Counted from the first letter of the stretch, positions 1 to 5,890 are shown. The stretch: 8,934 nucleotides of DNA from Candidatus Peregrinibacteria bacterium (GCA_030618315.1 JAUXDO010000048.1:1-8934), one strand, 5' to 3'. Numbers and translations: made by a program. The notes: a model not told the origin generated them from the sequence alone.

Positions 1-864
1 AACGACGATGAGCTTGCTGCTTATTTGAAAGACTATGGTTATAACGGAATTACTTATTCTGGTCTACTTATTAAGTACCATGTAAATCAAACAAATATAG
101 ACATTCATTCTCCATGTGATATTAGCGTTGTCAAAGGCGTTTCCTTTATAGGTGATACAGTTTGTATGGATGGACGCTTGGGTGTAAAAAACATTGTTGG
201 GGGAACGCTTAAACCTTGGGATGGAACACTTGTAGCTTGGCCTGAAGGTTGGGCACCTGTACTTTGGCGGTTTACACCTGAACCTTGGCAGGGAATGCCT
301 ATATTTGCTAGGCAAGTAGCTATACTTTCACAATTTGGTAATGCTTATGTTGGTGACGGAACTATGATATATGCAAATGAGATGGCAATAGGTGCCGGTA
401 AAAGAGCATATATTGGTTCAAATTCAATTGTTAATATTAATGAATTCTTAAGAATTTTTTCCATAGGTGATTTACCTATAAGTGATGCTGGTATAGGCGC
501 AAAAGCAATAGTAAATGCTAAAAATCTGACAATCAGGTCTACTCGTGAATCTTATATTGGTGCAACTACTGTTGTAAATATTGCTGATACCTTAAAGCTT
601 CATTCAGTTCCTAAGGATGGAGTCACTTCGCCACAAAGCCTTGCTCAGATAGAACATGATGCGATTGTTACGGTAGGTAAGAAGATATCCATTAGTTCGT
701 CTAATAAAGCTAATCTGGGCCAAAAGACATTACTTACTACCAATGAGTTTTATATGTCTGCTGCTTCACCTGATTTATGTTCAATTAGCACTAAAGCAGT
801 TTACAATGCTAATATTCTAAGTGGAAACTGTTTGCTTACTCAGTGGCCAGAGCCAAAGGAGTAG
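1..864 (+). CDS. Repeat-rich probable surface protein, 5' end missing
   Basis: The reading frame is open from the first base (NDDELAAYLKDYGYNG...) to the TAG at 862-864, so this is the last 287 residues of a longer protein. The TTG at 25 has no ribosome-binding site and is not taken as the start. From about residue 110 of the visible part a loose 25-35-residue repeat recurs: AYVGDGTMIYANEMAI, AYIGSNSIVNINEFLRI, AGIGAKAIVNAKNLTI, SYIGATTVVNIADTLKL, ANLGQKTLLTTNEFYM. The pattern (aromatic-I/V-G, then a T/S-hydrophobic-N stretch, then L-hydrophobic) is what a right-handed parallel beta-helix or similar stacked-strand protein would show. The part before it is rich in Trp and Pro (PWDGTLVAWPEGWAPVLW). 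No enzyme motif is visible and I do not recognise a named family. A cell-surface or secreted structural role is inference. The missing N-terminus, where a signal peptide would lie, is decisive. A strong terminator follows 17 bp after the stop. Confidence 0.75.
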   Translation, partial: NDDELAAYLKDYGYNGITYSGLLIKYHVNQTNIDIHSPCDISVVKGVSFIGDTVCMDGRLGVKNIVGGTLKPWDGTLVAWPEGWAPVLWRFTPEPWQGMPIFARQVAILSQFGNAYVGDGTMIYANEMAIGAGKRAYIGSNSIVNINEFLRIFSIGDLPISDAGIGAKAIVNAKNLTIRSTRESYIGATTVVNIADTLKLHSVPKDGVTSPQSLAQIEHDAIVTVGKKISISSSNKANLGQKTLLTTNEFYMSAASPDLCSISTKAVYNANILSGNCLLTQWPEPKE

Positions 865-880
865 AATTATGCATAATAAT

Positions 881-913
881 AAAAACCCTTCCGAGAAATC
901 GGAAGGGTTTTTT
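881..913. terminator. Bidirectional intrinsic terminator between convergent genes
   Basis: AAAAACCCTTCCGA (881-894) and TCGGAAGGGTTTTT (899-912) form a perfect 14-bp stem closed by a GAAA loop. The A-run on one side and T-run on the other give a U-tract in either direction. It lies 17 bp after the stop of the first gene and is well placed to end the convergent ATPase transcript as well. Confidence 0.93.
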
Positions 914-941
914 GATTTGAGATTTAGGATTTGAGATTTGC
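914..941. repeat. Heptamer tandem repeat, four copies of GATTTRR
   Basis: The stretch reads GATTTGA, GATTTAG, GATTTGA, GATTTGC, an exact 7-bp period directly after the terminator. A related heptamer (GATTGAA) is arrayed at the other end of the ATPase gene, at 3657-3737. The function is unknown; slippage-prone intergenic repeats of this sort are typical of short tandemly repeated sequences in bacteria. Confidence 0.75.
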
Positions 942-949
942 CTATTTAG

Positions 950-1094
950 AACCCCCTAGCCCCCTTGTCATGGGGAATCCTAAGGTGCTTTTTACTGTAT
1001 TGCAGTATATTAGTAATTTACTGATATACAGACATTACAAACTACCTTCTTCCCCCTGACAAGGGGGCTATTGGATGGATTGTGGAAGGGGGTT
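950..1094. repeat. Nested inverted-repeat element (REP/MITE-like)
   Basis: The 21-bp arms at 957-977 and 1050-1070 are reverse complements with one mismatch (core TAGCCCCCTTGTCA / TGACAAGGGGGCTA). Outside them AACCCCC (950-956) faces GGGGGTT (1088-1094). Inside, CTGTAT and CAGTA (995-1007) pair with TACTG and ATACAG (1019-1031) across a 2x2 internal loop. Each 21-bp arm is itself nearly palindromic. The element fills most of the space between the convergent genes and carries no ORF. It is likely a dispersed palindromic repeat; copies elsewhere in the genome would be expected. Confidence 0.75.
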
Positions 1095-1106
1095 TAAGAT
1101 AGGAAT

Positions 1107-3647
1107 TTAGCTAATACCCAACCTAGCCTCAATTTCCTGATCGACGAATACTCTTTTACGACCGTACTTCATACGGGAATATTTTTTAAGTATTTCGGAA
1201 AGTTTTTCGTTACTGATTGGATCCCAGATTGTTTCCATGGAGAAAGGACGGGATGTTGTGTTGTGAATATTCAATTTAATATATGCCTTGTAATTTGCGA
1301 TACTAAGGATGTCTTGTTCGGAAAGTAATGGTGCATATTCTTTTGCCATATATTCAGCATCATCCGCACCTACTTTAAAGGAGAGCATTGTACCCACGTT
1401 ACCAAATACAGCGTCACGAACACGGGTATCGTCTTTACCTGTTGGCGTTTTGGTAAGCTGTGCTATGTACTGATGAGCCATGATTAATGCCAGACGATAT
1501 TTACGGGCTTCAGAAAGGATTGATGCAAATGTATCTGTCGCGAAGTTCTGGAATTCATCCACGTATAAATAGAAATCCTTACGTTCTTCTTTCGGAATTT
1601 CCTGACGTCCCATGGCCGCCATATTAATTTTATTTACAAAGATCAGACCGAGAAGCTGGGCGTTTAAGTCCCCTATTTTACCCTTTGAAAGATTTACCAG
1701 AAGTATTTTTTGGGTATCCATTATTTCACGGATGTTGAATGCACTTTTAGGCTGACCGATAATGTTACGAATTGTTGTATTTGTTATAAACGGACCGAAT
1801 TTGGAACTAAAATACGGAATCATTTCCTGTTTTTCACGATCACCTGTATTGGCATATTCATGTTCCCAGAATGAGCGAACTACTGTGTTTTTAACTTTTG
1901 TTAATTTGTATTTCATAAACTCTTCATCGACGAACATACGTGGAACATCGATTATTGTTGCACCTTCCTCTTCGTCTTCCATTAAGGAGAGGCAGGCATT
2001 ACGGAAGTAATGCTGGATACGTGGTCCAAATATTTCATCACCAAAAATTTTGATGAATATTTCCATAGCATCAAGTGATGCACGATCTCTTTCTTCCGGT
2101 GTTTTTGTTTCCAAAAGATTTAATCCCATCGGACGTTCAGTATCGGCTGGATCAAATATAACCACATCTTTTGCTCTTTCTTTCGGTACGGTCATCAAAG
2201 TGTCTTCTACAAGATCGCCATGCGGATCGACTAAGCACATACCATCTCCATTGGCGATGTCCTGACGAGCCATATAACTTAATAATACGGATTTACCTGA
2301 ACCGGATTTACCAATTATATATTGGTGACGAGTTCTGTCATCACGCATGATTTTGATATCTCTCATCTGTCCACGATACGCACTTCGCCCTATAACAACA
2401 CCTTCCGTAGGTAATTCGACAGGCGGTGGTAGAACTTTGTATTGAAGCCATTTGATAATTGGAATTGGATTGTATCTTGAATCAGGGAAATGGAAAAGTG
2501 ATGCCAATTCATCCTGCGCAAAAAGTGATGTTTTATGCAAAAGACCAGGAATACGCTTGCTGTAGAGATATTCCATCCATGGATTATTCAGTGAATCTAT
2601 CGGCAATATACGCCTGTTTTGGAACCAATTTAAGTATTGATCGTGATAAACGCTGAAGGCCACATTCATATTATTTGTAATTTCTGTCGCCCTCTGATTT
2701 GTATCTGCAACACTGACTATTCGAATGGATGTATCGAAACCAACCTGACCGGCTTTTTCACCGATTTTCTTGTAGGCTTCTTCTTTAGGTGCAAGCATAC
2801 GTATGTATGAGTCACCGCCTGATGCACCAGGAGCATTTGTTTTTCCTACGCTGGCAATCCCCTTTATACCATTTATTAATAATGCAAGAATCGGACCGAT
2901 TATTGGAATTGGAATTTTGAGAGGCAATGACTGTTTCTTGAATAATCTCGTACCCATTCTCTCTGTAGTCTTATTCCATTTTGAATTTGCAACAGGATTC
3001 ACAATTATCTGAATTCCGGCTTTTTCATCCGGACTAAGCTTAGAAAGAACATTTGCAAGGTTGTTTAGCGGGTCCTGTTCCATAACCTTGTATGTATTTA
3101 TCGGGAACCAGAAGTCGCGCTTTGCATACATAAAGAAACCCTTTACCTTCTTTCCTTTTGTGAATAATTCGTAAGGCTCTTCGGACATTTTTATATCCGC
3201 ATCTTTATAAAAAGTAGTTATTTGTTTTTCAACAATGCTTCTGTAATACTTATTTATAACTACATAAAAACTGAGTTGCTGTTTTTCTACAAATAACTCA
3301 AAAGAGACATTGTCCGCCTGCCAGATTTTGGTTTTGATTGTATTCCATAAATTTAATTCACGGATTTCGTATAGTGCGCGAAAAAGCTGTGACATTATTG
3401 CTACCTTTTCCTTAAAATCTTTCTCTGTTCTCCTTTCCTGATCCATCTTGGAATCACTTCTTGGCAGAGTGATTTTTAGATATACCAGGTTTTTTGCCGT
3501 ACGATGAAGATAAATAATACGAGCTATTCTAATTAACAGTTTTAAGCCGTAATAACCACCAAAAATGACTATTAAAGTGACTAACCAGTATTCTTGTATG
3601 AATCCAAGTACTGTTTCCATGATTTTCATTATTTCTTTTTGGCTCAT
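1107..3647 (-). CDS. Membrane-anchored VirB4/TraG-type (HerA-FtsK superfamily) ATPase, 846 aa
   Basis: A hydrophobic segment near residues 20-37 anchors the N-terminus. A region of about 400 residues without a recognisable motif follows, with a further hydrophobic, Gly/Pro-rich stretch around 241-265. The C-terminal motor domain has Walker A GKSGSGKS (446-453), an early acidic strand CLVDPHGDL (471-479), Walker B YLYVDEFQ (693-700) and an AHQY element (734-737), followed by NVGTMLSFKVG (750-760). This order and wording are characteristic of the type IV secretion/conjugation DNA-transfer ATPases (TraG/TraD/VirB4-like, HerA-FtsK superfamily). Such a protein is a hexameric pump acting at the membrane on DNA or protein. 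Whether it serves a pilus, DNA uptake or secretion cannot be told, as no other machinery gene is in the window. The ATG at 3647 has no Shine-Dalgarno sequence; the Met codons at residues 7 and 10 are alternatives. A strong promoter lies about 100 bp upstream. Confidence 0.92.
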   Translation of the reverse strand: MSQKEIMKIMETVLGFIQEYWLVTLIVIFGGYYGLKLLIRIARIIYLHRTAKNLVYLKITLPRSDSKMDQERRTEKDFKEKVAIMSQLFRALYEIRELNLWNTIKTKIWQADNVSFELFVEKQQLSFYVVINKYYRSIVEKQITTFYKDADIKMSEEPYELFTKGKKVKGFFMYAKRDFWFPINTYKVMEQDPLNNLANVLSKLSPDEKAGIQIIVNPVANSKWNKTTERMGTRLFKKQSLPLKIPIPIIGPILALLINGIKGIASVGKTNAPGASGGDSYIRMLAPKEEAYKKIGEKAGQVGFDTSIRIVSVADTNQRATEITNNMNVAFSVYHDQYLNWFQNRRILPIDSLNNPWMEYLYSKRIPGLLHKTSLFAQDELASLFHFPDSRYNPIPIIKWLQYKVLPPPVELPTEGVVIGRSAYRGQMRDIKIMRDDRTRHQYIIGKSGSGKSVLLSYMARQDIANGDGMCLVDPHGDLVEDTLMTVPKERAKDVVIFDPADTERPMGLNLLETKTPEERDRASLDAMEIFIKIFGDEIFGPRIQHYFRNACLSLMEDEEEGATIIDVPRMFVDEEFMKYKLTKVKNTVVRSFWEHEYANTGDREKQEMIPYFSSKFGPFITNTTIRNIIGQPKSAFNIREIMDTQKILLVNLSKGKIGDLNAQLLGLIFVNKINMAAMGRQEIPKEERKDFYLYVDEFQNFATDTFASILSEARKYRLALIMAHQYIAQLTKTPTGKDDTRVRDAVFGNVGTMLSFKVGADDAEYMAKEYAPLLSEQDILSIANYKAYIKLNIHNTTSRPFSMETIWDPISNEKLSEILKKYSRMKYGRKRVFVDQEIEARLGIS

Positions 3648-3656
3648 TTATGTTTT

Positions 3657-3737
3657 GATTGAAGATTGAAGATTAAAGATTGAAGATTCCTATTGAAATA
3701 ATCTTTAATTTTCAATTTTAAATTTTCAATCTTCAAT
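3657..3737. repeat. Inverted pair of heptamer arrays in the ATPase leader
   Basis: On the plus strand 3657-3688 is GATTGAA, GATTGAA, GATTAAA, GATTGAA and a partial copy. After a 12-bp gap, 3700-3737 carries the complementary form, AATCTTT, AATTTTC, AATTTTA, AATTTTC, AATCTTC, AAT. Both halves keep a 7-bp period, and together they can fold into one long AT-rich hairpin. In the minus-strand transcript the array lies between the predicted start site (near 3746) and the ATPase start codon, so it forms nearly the whole 5' untranslated region. Copy-number change could alter that leader; this is inference. Confidence 0.8.
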
Positions 3738-3752
3738 AAGTATTATCTCTTT

Positions 3753-3781
3753 ATTATAGCAAAGATTTGCCTTTAAATCAA
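3753..3781 (-). promoter_or_regulatory. Sigma-70-type promoter of the ATPase gene
   Basis: Read on the minus strand, TTGATT (3781-3776) is followed by a 17-bp spacer and a perfect TATAAT (3758-3753). Transcription would start near 3746 and give a leader of about 100 nt that contains the heptamer arrays. Confidence 0.8.
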
Positions 3782-3791
3782 GGGGATAACG

Positions 3792-3824
3792 ACGAAATGA
3801 TCCGCCGCGGCGGAACGAAATGAT
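3792..3824. repeat. Small GC palindrome flanked by 10-bp direct repeats
   Basis: TCCGCCGCGGCGGA (3801-3814) is a perfect 14-bp palindrome standing out in AT-rich DNA. ACGAAATGAT occurs exactly at 3792-3801 and again at 3815-3824, directly abutting the palindrome. The arrangement resembles a tiny palindromic insertion with a 10-bp target-site duplication. A 23-bp tandem duplication would look the same. Confidence 0.75.
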
Positions 3825-3846
3825 AAAAAAACCTCCTATGACTGAC

Positions 3847-3905
3847 ATACCGAACAACCGAAGGTGCGAATAATTATTCGCACCTTCGGTTGTTCGGTAT
3901 TTTTT
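3847..3905. repeat. Perfect 54-bp palindrome with T-tract (terminator or cruciform)
   Basis: Bases 3847-3873 and 3874-3900 are exact reverse complements (27-bp arms, no spacer; centre GAATAATTATTC) and are followed by TTTTT at 3901-3905. In the plus direction this satisfies an intrinsic terminator, but no plus-strand gene lies between the ATPase start and this point. It would then act as an insulator against readthrough or antisense transcription upstream of the ATPase promoter. A DNA cruciform or mobile palindromic repeat is the alternative. Confidence 0.8.
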
Positions 3906-4096
3906 CCAATTTTTCCATTTTTTTTCACCTGTCATTTAATGAATGTAAAAGCGGTGAAAAATGACTTTAGCTATTGGCAATCAGCCCCCTAAGAGCATTG
4001 ACATTTGCAAAAAAATGTGCAATCATTCCTTTGGTGGAGAGAAATGGCTTAATGATTAATGTTAAGCTGTTTTTTAAAAAGACATTTTTGCCCGAT
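3906..4096. other. Gene-free stretch with one weak hairpin
   Basis: No credible coding frame is seen. TTTTTTCACC (3920-3929) can pair with GGTGAAAAAA (3953-3962), enclosing a small CATT/AATG stem. The rest is AT-rich with poly-A and poly-T runs. No tRNA or known RNA family is recognised here. Confidence 0.5.
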
Positions 4097-4126
4097 TTGT
4101 AACCGAATTATTGCAAAAAGTATATA
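4097..4126 (+). promoter_or_regulatory. Possible promoter ahead of hairpin A
   Basis: TTGTAA (4097-4102), an 18-bp spacer and TATATA (4121-4126) lie within a very AT-rich run (TATATATTATAAC). A start near 4135 would place hairpin A about 30 nt into the transcript, much like the better promoter/hairpin pair at 5750-5812. The boxes are weak matches, and a TTGACA at 4147 with poor -10 options is an alternative. Confidence 0.4.
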
Positions 4127-4164
4127 TTATAACATTTATTCGTTCGTTGACAATGTGATTTAAA

Positions 4165-4236
4165 ACAAGGACTAATATTGGGTAGAAGGAATTATAAAGT
4201 TGCCCAAACATTCTTCTGCCTAATATTAGCCCCTGT
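4165..4236 (+). ncRNA. Structured hairpin element, copy A
   Basis: The 5' arm at 4165-4192 begins ACAAGGACTAATATTGGG and pairs with the 3' arm at 4210-4236, ending TAATATTAGCCCCTGT. About 24 of 28 positions are paired including wobble, around a 17-nt loop. The 5' arm matches copies B and C without gaps (19 of 24 positions each). Unlike B and C it is not directly followed by an ORF: 67 bp of unremarkable sequence and then the large palindromic element follow. It may be a leader whose cargo gene was lost. RNA or DNA function is not established. Confidence 0.55.
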
Positions 4237-4303
4237 ATTCCTCAGTCATAGAGAGTTGGATTGTACAGAAGGCTGTAAACAAACTTGATCTTTAACATTA
4301 TAA

Positions 4304-4502
4304 ATACTGAATTGCTCTTATAAATTCGAAACCCTGCCTACCGGCAGGCAGGTTAGGTCAGAATTATTTTAATTGATAACAAGGATCGATTTGCGAGGTA
4401 ATGCCTGAAGGCGATGATGATTATCTTCGCTGAGTGAGTCGCGACGATGTTAGCGATTAAAATAAACTGAGATAAATCGGAGTTATAAGAGCAATTCAGT
4501 AT
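4304..4502. repeat. 199-bp extended palindrome with 20-bp perfect terminal inverted repeats
   Basis: ATACTGAATTGCTCTTATAA (4304-4323) is exactly complementary to 4483-4502. Inward, 4358-4381 (TCAG, TTATTTTAATTG, ATAACA) pairs with 4448-4470 with few mismatches. The centre adds GCGAGGTAAT against ATTATCTTCGC with a one-base bulge, capped by GCC-TGAA-GGC. Almost the whole segment folds back on itself. It carries no ORF and no obvious target-site duplication. It is either a MITE-like palindromic insertion or a large structured RNA in the leader of the following gene. Confidence 0.75.
4333..4352. repeat. GC-rich 20-bp near-palindrome inside the left arm of the large palindrome
   Basis: CCTGCCTACCGGCAGGCAGG is its own reverse complement except for one mismatched pair. 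It has no counterpart in the right arm of the 4304-4502 element, so it looks like a later insertion into one arm. The motif resembles small palindromes I associate with Patescibacteria genomes; copy number could not be checked. Confidence 0.65.
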
Positions 4503-4507
4503 AAGCT

Positions 4508-4591
4508 GAACAGGGATTGATTTTGGGTAGACGGTATTAGTTGTCCTCCAAGATGACTTAATAGTCTTCTATTCAAAAAATATCCCTGTTC
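4508..4591 (+). ncRNA. Structured hairpin element, copy B, leader of the 321-aa ORF
   Basis: GAACAGGGAT (4508-4517) pairs perfectly with ATCCCTGTTC (4582-4591). The stem continues through TTTTGGGTAGACGGTATTA against TAATAGTCTTCTATTCAAAA with G-U pairs, and ends with GTTGTC against GATGAC around a short loop. The 5' arm aligns without gaps to copies A and C, while the 3' arms differ but keep pairing. It ends about 125 bp before the ORF start. It could be a cis-acting RNA leader or a DNA recombination or attachment structure. Confidence 0.6.
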
Positions 4592-4599
4592 CGTTCAAC
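4588..4599 (+). repeat. Left inverted repeat bracketing the 321-aa ORF
   Basis: GTTCCGTTCAAC here is exactly complementary to GTTGAACGGAAC at 5691-5702, just after the ORF. It overlaps the last four bases of hairpin B, so the two pairings would compete in an RNA. Confidence 0.7.
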
Positions 4600-4715
4600 A
4601 AATTACCCTTTTTTATGCGGCAAAAGCCGTTTTACATATAAAGTTGCCAAACGAGATGGCATTAAATTGCCAAAAACCAGACCGCCTTAGTGGTCCAGAA
4701 AACAGGAGTGTCCAA
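4600..4715 (+). promoter_or_regulatory. Leader between hairpin B and the 321-aa ORF, with ribosome-binding site
   Basis: CGGC-AAAA-GCCG followed by TTTT (4618-4633) is a weak attenuator-like hairpin. GACCGC-CTTA-GTGGTC (4680-4695) is a second hairpin. AGGAG at 4704-4708 lies 7 bp before the ATG at 4716 and decides that start over the in-frame TTG at 4644, which lacks such a site. Confidence 0.55.
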
Positions 4716-5681
4716 ATGATTCCATTGATAGCAATCCCGAAGAGTTTTGGTGATCGTGTACTAGAGTATGTGATAATCTGTGCCATAATCGGCGTACTGA
4801 TTGTCATCTTCCAAAAGCGGGAGACGATAAAGAAGTTTTTGTGGGGAAGTAAAATGAGGAAGATTATATCTTCCGCTGTAGCTGTTTCACTCGTAGTCAC
4901 AGGGGTTATGTTCGTCAATCACAAAATTGATGAAGCCAAGAGGCGAGTGATGAGCCCCTTCTGTGATACTCCACGTATCATGAAGGAAGCGATGGAGAGA
5001 TTGAGAGAAGCAAGCAGAAAAAAGGCCATTAAGTTCAGATCTACTGCAATGCAGATAGAGGACAAGAAGGCCCACGAGCTCTGCGATCTGTTCCCCGAGG
5101 AGCAGGTATGCCAATACTTCCACGACACTATAAACTGCAACAAGGACTACGACTGTATGGACAGACTCGAAGACAGTTACTACACGGAGTCTGATGATGT
5201 TATCGCCTGCTTCATCCACAAGGATGACGAACTGGATAACGATTACATCTTCAATCTCCCCTATCAGTGTGATTCATTTCACACTATCTCGATTCGAAAT
5301 CTGATCAGCGATGAGCCACTCATTCCGATTGGGAAGGTCGAGGACATGCCACCTGAGATTAAGGAGTGGGCTGACAAGGTCACTCCTGGTCACGTTGCCG
5401 GCATTGCTACCGGCATCAAGATGATTTTGCAGAGCGATGAAGAGCTTAAAGAGCTATCCGAGGAAGCTATTCCTTCCCTGGATGCGATTATTGCCCTTGG
5501 TGGCAATGATATGCAGTCTGCGAATCAGTCGGCAGGCATTATGATCGGCCTCTATAATGCGGGAATTTCCATGGCTGATAACCATGTCGAGATTGCCCGC
5601 AATACAAACAGGGAGAATTGCAACTCCTACTCGGGACAAGATGTTGTCCCAATCCGCTGTTTCACTCCCAATCCGGAGTAG
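4716..5681 (+). CDS. Unrecognised Cys-rich exported protein with two N-terminal membrane segments, 321 aa
   Basis: I do not recognise this protein. Two hydrophobic segments, about residues 16-32 (VLEYVIICAIIGVLIVI) and 50-67 (IISSAVAVSLVVTGVMFV), flank a basic loop (KRETIKK...KMRK). By the positive-inside rule the loop is cytoplasmic and the region from about residue 70 is outside. That outer part holds nine cysteines (83, 123, 132, 141, 147, 165, 185, 302, 315), suggesting disulfides. It is charged and largely helical at first (EAMERLREASRKKA), with a Gly/Ala-rich segment at 252-286. A shorter form from Met47 would leave a signal-peptide-like N-terminus. Codons are visibly richer in C and G at third positions than in recJ or the ATPase, hinting at a different origin or strong expression. 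The gene sits in a hairpin B - ORF - terminator unit with a flanking inverted repeat. Confidence 0.8.
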   Translation: MIPLIAIPKSFGDRVLEYVIICAIIGVLIVIFQKRETIKKFLWGSKMRKIISSAVAVSLVVTGVMFVNHKIDEAKRRVMSPFCDTPRIMKEAMERLREASRKKAIKFRSTAMQIEDKKAHELCDLFPEEQVCQYFHDTINCNKDYDCMDRLEDSYYTESDDVIACFIHKDDELDNDYIFNLPYQCDSFHTISIRNLISDEPLIPIGKVEDMPPEIKEWADKVTPGHVAGIATGIKMILQSDEELKELSEEAIPSLDAIIALGGNDMQSANQSAGIMIGLYNAGISMADNHVEIARNTNRENCNSYSGQDVVPIRCFTPNPE

Positions 5682-5690
5682 CAATAGCAC

Positions 5691-5702
5691 GTTGAACGGA
5701 AC
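5691..5702 (+). repeat. Right inverted repeat bracketing the 321-aa ORF
   Basis: GTTGAACGGAAC, 9 bp after the stop, is the exact reverse complement of 4588-4599. The equivalent pair around the next ORF has a different sequence but pairs equally well. Confidence 0.7.
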
Positions 5703-5714
5703 GGTTTACATAGT

Positions 5715-5744
5715 GCCCTCCATCCCCAGTGGTGGAGGGCGTTT
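5715..5744 (+). terminator. Intrinsic terminator of the 321-aa ORF
   Basis: GCCCTCCA (5715-5722) pairs with TGGAGGGC (5733-5740) around a 10-nt region that adds about two more pairs, followed by GTTTTC. The sequence is nearly the same as the terminator at 6474-6507, although the genes before them are unrelated. Confidence 0.88.
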
Positions 5745-5749
5745 TCTTA

Positions 5750-5778
5750 TTGACTTAATTTATTTTATATTGTATAAT
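5750..5778 (+). promoter_or_regulatory. Sigma-70-type promoter of the 180-aa membrane protein
   Basis: TTGACT (5750-5755), a 17-bp AT-rich spacer and a perfect TATAAT (5773-5778) form one of the best promoters in the window. It lies immediately after the previous terminator. A start near 5785 gives a leader of about 120 nt that contains hairpin C. Confidence 0.88.
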
Positions 5779-5811
5779 ACTACTCCTTATTGCTCCTTAA
5801 AAACATGGTTT

Positions 5812-5879
5812 GAACAGGGATTAACCTTGAGTAGAAGATGCTTAATAAACAAACTTCTGTTCAGAACGGATTCCTGTTC
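5812..5879 (+). ncRNA. Structured hairpin element, copy C, leader of the 180-aa ORF
   Basis: GAACAGG (5812-5818) pairs with CCTGTTC (5873-5879), and AGAAG (5833-5837) with CTTCT (5854-5858), with weaker pairing between and an 16-nt loop. The 5' arm matches copy B at 19 of 24 positions from ACAGGGATT on, with the TTGAGTAGA block at identical spacing. It lies between a clear promoter and the ribosome-binding site, so in this copy it is transcribed as a 5' untranslated region. Confidence 0.6.
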
Positions 5880-5886
5880 TGTTCAA
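5876..5886 (+). repeat. Left inverted repeat bracketing the 180-aa ORF
   Basis: GTTCTGTTCAA is exactly complementary to TTGAACAGAAC at 6456-6466. It overlaps the 3' end of hairpin C and ends 4 bp before the Shine-Dalgarno sequence, so pairing here could affect ribosome access. Confidence 0.65.
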
Positions 5887-5890
5887 AAAA

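Noticed and set aside
3726..3935. 69-codon minus-strand frame
   Set aside because: It runs through the 54-bp palindrome, the GC palindrome and the ATPase promoter. The peptide has no recognisable character.
4615..4641. 8-codon leader peptide (MRQKPFYI) before a weak attenuator hairpin
   Set aside because: It has no ribosome-binding site and no run of codons suited to attenuation, and the hairpin stem is only 4 bp.
4097..4715. Retron msr-msd or type III toxin-antitoxin RNA
   Set aside because: No reverse transcriptase gene is present, and no tandem antitoxin repeats precede a small toxin. The following ORF is an exported Cys-rich protein.
4644..4715. TTG start extending the 321-aa ORF by 24 codons
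   Set aside because: It has no ribosome-binding site and would put hairpin sequence in the protein. ATG 4716 has AGGAG 7 bp upstream and begins just before a membrane segment.
4165..5886. Integron attC sites
   Set aside because: The hairpins lack the RYYYAAC and GTTRRRY boxes at their ends, and no integrase gene is in the window. The cassette-like layout is similar only in outline.
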